Of a stretch of 64,000 bases of DNA, positions 8,377 through 17,644 are shown in pieces; the stretch's first letter is position 1, and every line of letters starts with the position of its first letter. Made by a program: the position numbers and the translations under genes. Source of the stretch: CAWDMC01 sp963803295 (GTDB lineage Bacteria; Acidobacteriota; Terriglobia; UBA7540). Below the pieces are notes generated by a model. That model saw only the letters and a program-made list of their open reading frames with translations, was not told where the DNA came from and made no database searches. The DNA lies in the NCBI GenBank assembly GCA_963803295.1, contig CAWDMC010000023.1, positions 372,001 through 436,000 on the forward strand. The letters run 5' to 3'.

Positions 8377-9969
8377 ATGGCCACCCCTATGTCTACGCTC
8401 GACGCTAAGTTCGTCCGAACTCCGGGCAAGGCGGGCGTGTTCGCTTTCGGAGTTGTTCTGATAATCGGCGTACTTTACGCTGGTTTCCACCTGCTTTCCG
8501 ATTTGTCAGCAGTGAGGACTCCATCGGTTTTTCCATTCATATTTCTAGGTCTGGCACTCCTGATTGCGCTCGGTTTTGAATTCGTTAATGGCTTTCATGA
8601 TACGGCGAATGCGGTGGCCACCGTAATCTATACTCACTCGCTCGATCCCCACCTGGCGGTGGCGTGGTCGGGGCTATGGAATTTTCTGGGTGTGCTGACT
8701 TCCAGCGGCACCGTGGCTTTCAGCATCATTTCGCTTCTTCCGGTGGAACTGATCTTGCGCGTGGGGAGCGGTGCGGGCTTCTCCATGGTATTTGCGCTGC
8801 TGGCGGCGGCCATCATCTGGAACTTGGGCACATGGTGGTTTGGTTTGCCGGCTTCGAGCTCGCACACTCTCATCGGGTCGGTTATTGGCGTGGGCATCGG
8901 CAACCAGTTGATGTCAGTGAATACCGGTACCAGCGGAGTGGATTGGGCCCAGGCCACGAACATCGCCAAGTCGTTGCTGTTCTCGCCCATTTTCGGATTC
9001 TTGTTGGCGGGCCTTCTCTTGTCGGTGCTCCGGGTTCTGGTGCCCAACCCGAAGCTTTATCGGGCTCCCGAGGGTTCCCAGCCACCTCCCCTGTGGACAA
9101 GGTGCCTGCTGATCTTCACTTGTACTGGCGTCAGCTTCTTCCACGGCTCAAACGATGGGCAGAAGGGAATGGGTCTTATCATGCTGATCCTCATCGGCAC
9201 AGCGCCCACTGCTTATGCATTGAATCATGCCGTGCAAGCCAAAGAAGCGCAGGAGTTCGTTACTGTGTCCAAGCAGGCGGCGAATGTTCTCGCCCATTAC
9301 GTGAACGGAAACACGGTTATCGGCGATCCCTCTAGTGAAGTGACAGACTACATTCGTACCCGGGATTTCGAACCGACCACCATGCTGTCTTTAAGTCAGC
9401 TTGTGGGAGAGATTGGCAACAACGTTGCCCAATTTCCCGACTTGGCAAAAGTGCCGGCGGAGCGAACACCCAACCTGCGTAACAACATGTACCTGGTAAG
9501 CGAGGCCTTACGCGTGATGCGGAAATCGGGAAAGCCCCAATTCTCGCGGGCGGACGCGCTGGTGGTTGATAACTACAAGAAGCACATTGATGGCGCCACG
9601 AAGTACATCCCCACCTGGGTGAAGGTGGCGGTAGCGATCTCGTTGGGGCTTGGAACAATGGTCGGCTGGAAGCGCATCGTGGTGACTGTCGGCGAAAGGA
9701 TCGGCAAAGCTCACCTGACCTATGCCCAAGGCGCCTCAGCGGAGATCATCGCTATGGCAACGATCGGCGCTGCCGATGGTTTCGGACTGCCTGTCAGCAC
9801 GACCCATGTTCTCTCTTCCGGCGTGGCCGGCACCATGGCTGCGAATCACTCGGGCCTGCAATGGTCGACCTTGCGAAACTTGGCCTTGGCCTGGATCTTG
9901 ACGCTGCCCGCTTCGATCTTATTGGCAATATTGTTGTTCTGGCTTTTTCGTGCCCTCGCTCATTCCTAG
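8377..9969 (+). CDS. pit: Low-affinity inorganic phosphate transporter, PiT family
   Basis: This 530-residue protein has about ten transmembrane helices and two inverted PiT signature repeats. The first is near residue 70 (GFEFVNGFHDTANAVATVIY) and includes the GFHDTANA core. The second is near residue 460 (GAADGFGLPVSTTHVLSSGV). A hydrophilic central loop (about residues 275-400) separates the halves. PiT carriers import metal-phosphate with protons. Start ATG 8377 follows GGAAGGA. A truncated copy of the same gene lies immediately downstream. No phoU-like pit accessory gene is present. Confidence 0.93.
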   Translation: MATPMSTLDAKFVRTPGKAGVFAFGVVLIIGVLYAGFHLLSDLSAVRTPSVFPFIFLGLALLIALGFEFVNGFHDTANAVATVIYTHSLDPHLAVAWSGLWNFLGVLTSSGTVAFSIISLLPVELILRVGSGAGFSMVFALLAAAIIWNLGTWWFGLPASSSHTLIGSVIGVGIGNQLMSVNTGTSGVDWAQATNIAKSLLFSPIFGFLLAGLLLSVLRVLVPNPKLYRAPEGSQPPPLWTRCLLIFTCTGVSFFHGSNDGQKGMGLIMLILIGTAPTAYALNHAVQAKEAQEFVTVSKQAANVLAHYVNGNTVIGDPSSEVTDYIRTRDFEPTTMLSLSQLVGEIGNNVAQFPDLAKVPAERTPNLRNNMYLVSEALRVMRKSGKPQFSRADALVVDNYKKHIDGATKYIPTWVKVAVAISLGLGTMVGWKRIVVTVGERIGKAHLTYAQGASAEIIAMATIGAADGFGLPVSTTHVLSSGVAGTMAANHSGLQWSTLRNLALAWILTLPASILLAILLFWLFRALAHS

Positions 9970-10016
9970 ATTCGATCCCCAGATCAGACGCCGCCCACCA
10001 GAAATTATAACCCTGC

Positions 10017-10045
10017 TGTAACCTGTCCGTAACCTCTCGTGAACC
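10017..10045 (+). promoter_or_regulatory. 11-bp periodic AACC direct repeats (Pho-box-like)
   Basis: Three units, TGTAACC, CGTAACC and GTGAACC, keep their AACC cores exactly 11 bp apart (10020, 10031, 10042). Direct repeats with 11-bp spacing are the general form of PhoB/PhoP sites. The repeats sit 53 bp before the remnant phosphate transporter start. The actual regulator is unknown; only the spacing and the context are evidence. Confidence 0.35.
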
Positions 10046-10097
10046 ACGCTGCTCTATGCTCGCGCCTTACCGCTAAAGACTGAAACGGGGAAACGAA

Positions 10098-10543
10098 ATG
10101 GCCACGGCCACGTCTGTACTCGATGCAAAAATGTCGCGATCGCCAGGGCGGATCGGTATGTTGGTGTTTGGAGTCGTCCTGATCATTGGGGTGGTCTACG
10201 CGGGCTATCACCTGGTTTCTGACTTGAGCTCGGTCCGGCAAGCCTCAATACTTCCCTACTTGTTCCTGGCCTTGGCGCTCCTGATCGCCCTCGGATTCGA
10301 GTTTGTCAACGCCTTTCACGACACCCGAACGCCGTGGCGACGGTGATTTACACCCACTCGCTTGAGCCGCATTTGGCAGTGGTATGGTCGGGCATGTGGA
10401 ACTTCCTTGGAGTACTGACTTCGACCGGAGCTGTAGCGTTCGGCATCCTCTCTCTGGCTTTGGCCTGGATCCTGACACAGCCGTCGTCGATCATCTTGGC
10501 CGGCTTCCTATTCTGGGTATTCCGCTCGATGTCGCACACGTAA
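10098..10543 (+). pseudogene. Collapsed second copy of the PiT phosphate transporter
   Basis: The first 80 codons closely match the intact transporter upstream (VLDAKMSRSPGRIGMLVFGV; GFEFVNAFHDT). One base is missing where the intact gene reads GACACGGCGAAT-like sequence, so the frame breaks at HDT. The next frame continues MATVIYTHSLEPHLAVVWSG to FGILSL and then jumps straight to ALAWILTQPSSIILAGFLFW, the C-terminal helix. About 380 codons are therefore deleted between two short similar segments. Both signature repeats are damaged or lost, so no transporter can be made. It is a tandem duplicate that decayed by deletion plus frameshift. Confidence 0.9.
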
Positions 10544-10931
10544 GGGCGTGACCAGCAGGTGGTGGTATCCTCGGCGCAGTTTGAACGTTCGCGACTTACT
10601 TGGGTGTTGAGAACAGCGCCCTAAGAACGCGCGTTGAAGCCACGGCTGCGCTTGTGCGACCGTGGTTTCCATGGCAGGCCCACATGACCCTCTTAACCTG
10701 CATCCACTGACGCCAGTGGTCTCTCGCCCATCCATGCCGGGTGGGTGCCCTCCCCTTGACAGCGACAGCTTCTTCTGTGAGCAACAAGTTCCTCGGAGAA
10801 ACGACCGATGGAGTCAAAATTTCAAATGTCTTTGGCTAGCTTTTCACTCGCGACTGTGTTGAACTAGTGCGCTGTACCTCAATCGCTGGTCCACTTCCAA
10901 CGTGTTTCTGGCCGGCCACAGAGAGAAACAA
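10544..10931. other. Gene-free spacer
   Basis: I see no gene, RNA or clear repeat between the transporter remnant and the GH38-like gene. The short frames here lack coding character. Confidence 0.4.
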
Positions 10932-13658
10932 TTGAGCAAGGCTTGGAGTCTATCTCGCCGGCAATTTCTGACGCGCGCCCCTCTGGGCGCGGCACTGGGA
11001 GCAGCCTTCCCCGGCCTAACCCGCGCTGAGAGTGTAACCGGATCACCGGATTTGTGCGTTGTCTTGGTCGACCACTGGAGCTACACAGGGATAGGGTGGT
11101 CATCCGGACTGAAGTCATGCGTCCAGTCTATTGTGAACTGTCTTGAGATGGCGGACTACACTCCCAACGTCAAGACCGGCATTAATCTGGATGCGCATGC
11201 TTACGAACTGATCGCGCAGTCCTATCCCGACGTTGCCGCACGCTTGAAGCAATATATAAAAGAGGGCAAAGTCGAGATCATTGGCGGCACCTATGGACAG
11301 CCGATGGGTTCCATGGTGTCCGGCGAGAGCAATCTCCGCCAGTTGGTGATTGGCCAGCAGGCGATCCACGCATCTCTTGGGGTCCTGGTTTCCAGTTTTC
11401 TCGAGGAGGAAGAGTTCACCCATCCACAACTTCCGCAACTACTCAAGGGAGCAGGCTACCGGTTCGCCAGCACGGCGCAGTGCGACACCTGGGGAAACGC
11501 GGGTAATCCGGCGATGGATCTGAATGTCTTCGAGTGGTGCAGTCCAGACGGTACTTCCATCCTGGCCACGCCCAACAACCCGCTCCGCTTTCATCCTCCC
11601 GTGGTAACCCGTGACATCGATTGGCTCTGGTCGGAAGAGGGCCGGAAGAACGTGAAAGAACTGCAACGGTTAGGGATGCCGCTGGCCACCAAGTGGGTGG
11701 AATTCGGGTGGGGGCCCGACGAACTTGAGGGCCGAACTGCCAACAAGTTCTACGCAACGAAGTTTCGCCAACTCTCGAATGAGTTTCGGGTTCGATACAC
11801 CACCCTGACCGAATACCTTGAACAGTACGGCAGCCAGGCGAAGCAACGGGTCTGTTGGCGGATGGACGACTTCCACAAACTTGAGCCGTGGGGAGTAGGC
11901 GGGGACCAATTGCGGCGAGAAGGGCGGGAAACGGAGGCGGCACTGGCTGCCGCCGAGCGCTTCGACGCTGTTGCCCAGTTGCTAGGCCTAACGCCAGGGC
12001 AAGTAACCGGCCTTGAAGAGGCATGGAAGCATTTGCTGATCGCCCAAAGCCATGATGTTTCCTTGTGCGAACAGTGGGTTCCTGAGACGGGCCCGGCGGC
12101 AGCAGAACGGCTGAGTGATCCGGCGGTGCAGCAGTTCTTATCGGCCACTGGCACGGTCGAAGCGAATCGGAAGGTGAACACCTGGGGTGCGCTGGGCTTC
12201 CGTCATTTGGAAGTTGGCAAGAAGATGGCCAACAAGACACTCGACACAGCCTTGAGCAGTATCAGCGCTGCCGTCAACACCGCCAAGGAGAGTCAAGGCG
12301 AACTTGCAATTATCGTATTCAATCCTTGCGCAGTGACTTGCGACACAATTGCCACGCCCGACAGATTTCCGTTGAAGATCGGCGGGAGCAACACATATGT
12401 CGTCCGCGATGCTGTTGGAAAAAGGGTTCCTTCTCAAACCCTGGCGTTGGAACGAAGTGAATCCGGGGATACTGTCGCCATCGATCTGATTTTTGCGGTC
12501 CATCAACTGCCCGCCTTGGGCTACGCCACGTACTACGTGGAACGAACGAATTCGGGTGAGACGTCGCAAGGTGACAGCCTGAAAACGTCGGAATCCGGGT
12601 TCCACATCGAGAATGAATACATATCCGTAGACATTGACGAGACGCTCGGGGCCATTACGAAATTAACAGATCGCCGCCAAGGAAGTATCCTGATTGAGGA
12701 CAAGCGCGGCGCCTTTCCAGTTTTTACAGGCCGCCCGAATCGAGCATATCCCGATGCCCATGGCGTGCCGGATGCCTTCGATAGCCGGCAATCTCCAGCC
12801 GAAGTTAGTTGGGCGGAGCGAGGCCCTGTGCGGGCTGTCGTGAAATCGGTTCACACTTGGCCCAAGCTGCGCTTCGAGAACTGGGTCAGCGTGCACACGG
12901 GACTGCCGTATGTAGATGTGCGCGTACAGGTGCATGCCGACATTCCGCCGCCCCCGGGAGAAGGGAAGATCAATGGCTGGCAATTTCCCACCGAGATCCT
13001 GGAAGGTTACTGGCTATCGTTTGCCCCAGCCTTCCACCCTGAAGCCGTCATCCGCGATTTTCCCTTCGGAGTGGAGGCGGCTACTAAGAGCGCCATTGAT
13101 TCGTTGACCTTCATGGATCTGGTGGGGCCTAACGGTGGACTCCTCGTCATGCATGGCGGAACACAGTACTTCAAACGAGGTTCGGACGGCGGATTCTCCA
13201 ATCTTCTAATCAGAGAGTGGAACTCACACTTTCAGCCCAACCAATATGGCTGGCCGCGCGTTACGGAGTACCGCTACAGACTGGTTCCGCATGGTAATGA
13301 GTTGACCAATGCCGGCCGCCTGAGGTGGGTTGAGTCATTCGATGAGCCTCCGATATGCGTGATCGAACCCCTCCACCCTGGACGGTTGGCTAAGCGTCGA
13401 ACCTTCGCTACTATCGACCGAGGGGATGTCGTGGTCTCCTCATTTCGCGGCGTCGGCAACGGTGCGTTTGAAGTGCGGCTGGTTGAGCAAAATGGCCTGC
13501 GAGCGAGTGTGCGGCTGGCGATGGATTTACCCGTGACGGGCGTTGCGCCTTGCGATTTCCTGGGCAGAACATCAGGCAAATATCGCCCGCTGGACAAAGG
13601 TGGACTCAGTGCTTCGCTCGGCCCCTGGCAGGTAAAAACCTTCCGGATCAAGCAGTAG
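10932..13658 (+). CDS. GH38-like (alpha-mannosidase-related) exported protein
   Basis: This protein of about 908 residues begins with a Tat signal (SLSRRQFLTRAPLGAALGAA). An N-terminal catalytic-domain-like region (about 40-380) resembles glycoside hydrolase family 38, with a three-helix segment and a C-terminal all-beta half (about 400-908). Two family hallmarks differ. The usual HxHxDxxW metal site reads VDHWSYTGIGW, and the nucleophile Asp region reads EEEEFTHPQLPQLL, with Glu where Asp is expected. It may be a divergent hydrolase or an inactive relative. TTG 10932 is chosen because a GAGAGA purine stretch precedes it and it puts the Tat motif near the N-terminus; GTG 10902 is the alternative. 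Confidence 0.75.
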   Translation: MSKAWSLSRRQFLTRAPLGAALGAAFPGLTRAESVTGSPDLCVVLVDHWSYTGIGWSSGLKSCVQSIVNCLEMADYTPNVKTGINLDAHAYELIAQSYPDVAARLKQYIKEGKVEIIGGTYGQPMGSMVSGESNLRQLVIGQQAIHASLGVLVSSFLEEEEFTHPQLPQLLKGAGYRFASTAQCDTWGNAGNPAMDLNVFEWCSPDGTSILATPNNPLRFHPPVVTRDIDWLWSEEGRKNVKELQRLGMPLATKWVEFGWGPDELEGRTANKFYATKFRQLSNEFRVRYTTLTEYLEQYGSQAKQRVCWRMDDFHKLEPWGVGGDQLRREGRETEAALAAAERFDAVAQLLGLTPGQVTGLEEAWKHLLIAQSHDVSLCEQWVPETGPAAAERLSDPAVQQFLSATGTVEANRKVNTWGALGFRHLEVGKKMANKTLDTALSSISAAVNTAKESQGELAIIVFNPCAVTCDTIATPDRFPLKIGGSNTYVVRDAVGKRVPSQTLALERSESGDTVAIDLIFAVHQLPALGYATYYVERTNSGETSQGDSLKTSESGFHIENEYISVDIDETLGAITKLTDRRQGSILIEDKRGAFPVFTGRPNRAYPDAHGVPDAFDSRQSPAEVSWAERGPVRAVVKSVHTWPKLRFENWVSVHTGLPYVDVRVQVHADIPPPPGEGKINGWQFPTEILEGYWLSFAPAFHPEAVIRDFPFGVEAATKSAIDSLTFMDLVGPNGGLLVMHGGTQYFKRGSDGGFSNLLIREWNSHFQPNQYGWPRVTEYRYRLVPHGNELTNAGRLRWVESFDEPPICVIEPLHPGRLAKRRTFATIDRGDVVVSSFRGVGNGAFEVRLVEQNGLRASVRLAMDLPVTGVAPCDFLGRTSGKYRPLDKGGLSASLGPWQVKTFRIKQ

Positions 13659-13808
13659 AAGCTGCGGTAAGGTGACCCCTCAGTACCTAAACCACGTTTC
13701 CGCCCCCGAGACTGTCGCAGCAGCACCGTTCCCTGCTGCCCTCGCACATGACCATAGGGGTGGGCCAGGCCCATAAAGAATTCGTCGCCCAGGAAGACAG
13801 GGAATCCG

Positions 13809-15839
13809 CTACAGGGCCTCGGTGAGCACGGGCTCTTTCTTCCCGGCCAGGTATAGCATCCAATTTCGGGTGGACTCTACCAGGATTACCACGACCAGCA
13901 GTGCGAAGAGCGCCGTCACCATAACATCGAGGCGATCGTTGAATACAAGCTGCCGGGTCATCAAGATCTTCGCTGGAGGAATGGCACCGCGCGCCAACTC
14001 ATCGGCGAGCATATGCGCGTGCGACAGAAATCCCAAGCGGGGGTCAGGTGAGAAGATCTTTTGCCAGCTCGCGGTCATCGTAACCGCTGCCAGCCAGGCG
14101 AGCGGCCCAAGCGTTACCAGAGCGTAGCGCCCTTTACCCATCTTGATGAGGATCGTCGTACAGACGCACAGGGCGATAGTGGCCAGCAACTGGTTCGAGA
14201 TGCCAAAGAGTGGCCACAGGCTGTTGATCCCGCCCAGCGGATCGACCACGCCCTGCAGCAGGAAGTATCCCCAGGCGGCGCAGATCAAGGCGCTGGTGAG
14301 GATCACCCCCGGGTACCAACTGGTGCGGCCGAACGGCTTCGAGAAGTGGCCCAGCAGGTCCTGCAGCATGAAGCGTCCCACTCGCGTGCCGGCATCGAGA
14401 ACGGTCAGGATGAACAGCGCTTCGAACATGATGGCGAAATGGTACCAGATCGCCTCGAGTCCTCCCAGACCCAGGGTGCGGCCAAAGATATGCGCCATGC
14501 CGACTGCAAGCGAAGGCGCGCCGCCGGTGCGATTGAACAGGCTGATTTCTCCGACGCGCGACGCCAGATCTGCCATGGTCTGGGGCGTGAGCGGAAATCC
14601 CCAGCTGCTGATGGTGGCAGCGGCCTGTGCGGGCGCCGCTCCTACGATTCCGGCCGGGCTGTTGATGGCAAAGTAGACTCCCGGTTGAAGCACTGCCGCC
14701 GCCACCATGGCCATGACCGCCACGAACGATTCCATCAGCATGCTGCCGTAGCCGATCATGCGCGCCTCGGACTCCTTCGCGATCAGCTTGGGGGTGGTAC
14801 CGGAGGCAATCAGCGAGTGGAAGCCCGAAATAGCGCCGCAGGCAATGGTGATGAAACAGAAGGGGAAGATCTTGCCCGCAAAGATCGGACCGGTACCGTC
14901 GACAAAACGGGTGAGTGGCGGGAGCAGCATTTGCGGATGCGCCAGCAGTATACCAATGGCCAGGGCCAGAATGGTTCCAATTTTGATGAATGTGCTCAGA
15001 TAATCGCGAGGCGCGAGCAGCAGCCACACCGGCAGCACCGAGGCAAAGAAACCATAGATGATGATCATCCAGGCCAGCATCACGCCACTGTAGGTAAATA
15101 GGTGAGCCAGCGTCGGCGTCTCCGCCACGTGGCGTCCGCCGATGACGGAGGCGAGCAGCAGGATAAATCCGATCACCGAAGCTTCCCGAACCTTTCCCGG
15201 CCTCAGGTAACGCAAGTAGACACCCAGCAGCAGCGCAATGGGAATCGTCATGGCGATGGTAAAAGCGCCCCAGGGGCTTGACTTCAGGGCATTGACGATC
15301 ACCAGAGCGACCACGGCGATCAGAATGATCATGATCAGGAGCACGGCGAAGAGCGCTGTCCAACCGCCCATCTCGCTGATCTCGTCTTTCGCCATCTGGC
15401 CGAGCGACCGGCCGTCCCGGCGCATCGAGCAGAAGAGGGTCACAAAGTCCTGCACACACCCGCCCAGGACGCCGCCAAACACAATCCAGAGCACGCCGGG
15501 GAGGTATCCAAACTGCGCCGCCAAAATCGGACCCACCAGCGGACCGGGTCCAGCGATGGCAGCGAAGTGGTGTCCGAACACCACCCACTTGTTCGTGGGA
15601 ACAAAGTCGTGGCCGTCGTCCAGACGTATGGAGGGGGTGGCACGCTTGTCGTCAAGCTCGAGGATGCGAAAGGCGATAAAGCGGCTGTAAAACCGGTATC
15701 CGATCGCGTACACGCAAGCAGCGGCAGCCACGAGCCATACGGCGTTGATCGGCTCGCCGCGGGCGCCGGCGATCATGCCCAAAGCCAGCGCGCCCACGGC
15801 GGCAATCAGGGTCCAGGTGAGTACCTTGAGCAGTTTCAT
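13809..15839 (-). CDS. cstA: Carbon starvation protein CstA (peptide/pyruvate transporter)
   Basis: This 676-residue membrane protein has about 16 hydrophobic helices. It shows CstA landmarks: AGPGPLVGPILAAQFGYLPG near residue 92, a conserved CVQDFVTLF segment and SGFHSLIASGTTPK. Family members import pyruvate or peptides and are induced under carbon limitation in enterobacteria. The gene lies 114 bp downstream of citrate synthase on the same strand, which suggests a shared carbon-flow role. The long frames on the opposite strand are shadows of this GC-rich gene. Confidence 0.93.
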   Translation of the reverse strand: MKLLKVLTWTLIAAVGALALGMIAGARGEPINAVWLVAAAACVYAIGYRFYSRFIAFRILELDDKRATPSIRLDDGHDFVPTNKWVVFGHHFAAIAGPGPLVGPILAAQFGYLPGVLWIVFGGVLGGCVQDFVTLFCSMRRDGRSLGQMAKDEISEMGGWTALFAVLLIMIILIAVVALVIVNALKSSPWGAFTIAMTIPIALLLGVYLRYLRPGKVREASVIGFILLLASVIGGRHVAETPTLAHLFTYSGVMLAWMIIIYGFFASVLPVWLLLAPRDYLSTFIKIGTILALAIGILLAHPQMLLPPLTRFVDGTGPIFAGKIFPFCFITIACGAISGFHSLIASGTTPKLIAKESEARMIGYGSMLMESFVAVMAMVAAAVLQPGVYFAINSPAGIVGAAPAQAAATISSWGFPLTPQTMADLASRVGEISLFNRTGGAPSLAVGMAHIFGRTLGLGGLEAIWYHFAIMFEALFILTVLDAGTRVGRFMLQDLLGHFSKPFGRTSWYPGVILTSALICAAWGYFLLQGVVDPLGGINSLWPLFGISNQLLATIALCVCTTILIKMGKGRYALVTLGPLAWLAAVTMTASWQKIFSPDPRLGFLSHAHMLADELARGAIPPAKILMTRQLVFNDRLDVMVTALFALLVVVILVESTRNWMLYLAGKKEPVLTEAL

Positions 15840-15953
15840 TGAGGCTTTAGCCCTCGATTGGGGCTTGGTGAGCCTACTGGCAAGCCGCGGATAGACAGCA
15901 GGTCATATCGGCCGAAAGGCGGACTGGCACTCGACCACGGCGATTCTGAGGCG

Positions 15954-17264
15954 TTACCTGCTCGCGCTCGCCTGAGCTCCCCGCATTTCGATGGGTACGA
16001 ATTGACGCACCTCAGGTCCGGTGTAGATCTGCCGCGGCCGGGCGATCTTCTGCTCCGGGTCCTCAAGCATCTCCTGCCAATGGGCTAGCCACCCCACCGT
16101 ACGGGGGATGGCAAAGAGCACAGTGAACATCTCAGGTTTAAACCCCATGGCCTGATAGATGATGCCTGAATAGAAGTCCACGTTGGGATAGAGCTTGCGC
16201 TTGATAAAGTACTCGTCTTCAAGCGCGATCCGCTCGAGCTCGAGAGCAATGTCGAGCTTCGGATTGCGCCCGGTAACCTCGAACACCTGGTCGGCAGCCC
16301 ACTTGATGACCCGGGCGCGAGGGTCGTAATTCTTGTAAACTCGATGCCCAAATCCCATCAGGCGCCGCTCGCCGGCCTTGACGCTGTCGATGTAGGGCCG
16401 CACCCGATCCTTGGACCCAATCTCATTGATCATTTTCAGGACTTCTTCGTTGGCGCCGCCGTGCAAGGGCCCGGAAAGCGCGGAGGCTGCGGCGGCCACC
16501 GACAGGAAGGGATCAGCCAGGGAACTGCCGACCGCCCGCATGACGTTGGTGCTGCAATTCTGTTCGTGGTCCGCATGCAGGATGAAGAGGATATCCAGAG
16601 CTTTGGCGAGCACTGAATTCACCTGATACTTTGGTTCCACCATCTTCCACAGCATATTCATGAAGTTTTCAGTGTAGCTGAGGTCATTGTCGGGATAGAC
16701 GTAAGGAAACCCGAGACTGTGGCGGTAGATGTTGGCGGCTATGGTGGGAACCTTAGCAACCAGGCGAACGATTTGGCGCATCCGCACCTGCGAATCTCCC
16801 ACGTCTCTCGCCTCCGGATAGACGGTGGAGAGCGCCGCCAGCGTGCTGATGAACATGCCCATCGGGTGGGCGTTGTAGCGGAAACCCTCCAGAAATTTCT
16901 TGGTGGTCTCGTGGATCATGGTGTGGTGAGTGATGGAGTAGGCCCATTCCTTCAGCTCCGAAGCTGTGGGCAGCTCACCAAAAAGAATCAGATGGGCAAC
17001 CTCCAGAAACGTGCACTTCTCGGCCAGTTGTTCGATCGGATAACCGCGGTAACGCAGGATCCCCTGGTCGCCATCGATGAAAGTAATAGAGCTTTGGCAG
17101 GAAGCTGTATTCAGGAAGGCGGGATCGTAGGTCATGGTCCCAAAGTCCTCCGGATGCTTTTTGATTTGCTTGAGATCAATCGCCCGAACCGTACCCTTGT
17201 AAAAGGGGATTTCATACGCCTTGCCGGTGCGCTCGTCCACAGTCCTCAGGATCTCCTTTTCCAT
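15954..17264 (-). CDS. gltA: Citrate synthase
   Basis: This is a 436-residue type II citrate synthase that condenses acetyl-CoA and oxaloacetate. Active-site motifs are visible: HADHEQNCSTNVMR and SGPLHGGANEEV (substrate His region), GFGHRVYKNYDPRA (second His), and NVDFYSGI with the catalytic Asp. The start ATG 17264 has a strong GGGAGGAG upstream; the frame open to 17354 adds an unconserved arginine-rich extension. Length and motifs are as expected for the hexameric Gram-negative type. Confidence 0.96.
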   Translation of the reverse strand: MEKEILRTVDERTGKAYEIPFYKGTVRAIDLKQIKKHPEDFGTMTYDPAFLNTASCQSSITFIDGDQGILRYRGYPIEQLAEKCTFLEVAHLILFGELPTASELKEWAYSITHHTMIHETTKKFLEGFRYNAHPMGMFISTLAALSTVYPEARDVGDSQVRMRQIVRLVAKVPTIAANIYRHSLGFPYVYPDNDLSYTENFMNMLWKMVEPKYQVNSVLAKALDILFILHADHEQNCSTNVMRAVGSSLADPFLSVAAAASALSGPLHGGANEEVLKMINEIGSKDRVRPYIDSVKAGERRLMGFGHRVYKNYDPRARVIKWAADQVFEVTGRNPKLDIALELERIALEDEYFIKRKLYPNVDFYSGIIYQAMGFKPEMFTVLFAIPRTVGWLAHWQEMLEDPEQKIARPRQIYTGPEVRQFVPIEMRGAQASASR

Positions 17265-17644
17265 CTGGCGCTCCTCCCTCGTAAGACTCGTCTCTGACGC
17301 CAACCTCCGGCCCCTGGGAGGGTGGGATGATCTTGTCATGATTCGCCGCAGCATCCTCCAGCCTGCCGAGAGTGCCGGGCATCTCCGAGAGCGATTGACT
17401 GTATGCTACAGCGAACAGGCTTCGAGAATCCAGAGGATACATTGAGTATTGTCGAAAAACCGTGTCGGATGGAGATGAATTGAAGAAAGTTGGCTCAAGT
17501 AGATACTAACGCGGGCGCAAACGCCCCATAAGCGCTGACCTAACTTGACCAAGAGTGTCAAAGCCAGCCTGTGAGGGCGACATCATGAGGCCGCCGCCGG
17601 AAAGCCGTGAATGGGGAATTCGAGCGATGTCCCCAACACCCGGC
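17265..17644. other. Spacer between citrate synthase and the DapA-family gene
   Basis: The 380 bp contain the citrate synthase leader on one side and the end of the aldolase gene on the other. I see no further gene or strong hairpin. Confidence 0.4.

Noticed and set aside
14061..15588. Long open frames (346 and 484 residues) overlapping cstA
   Set aside because: They are shadows in other frames of a GC-rich membrane protein gene. Their residue make-up (Arg/Gly/His-rich, no helices) is non-biological, and cstA explains the region fully.
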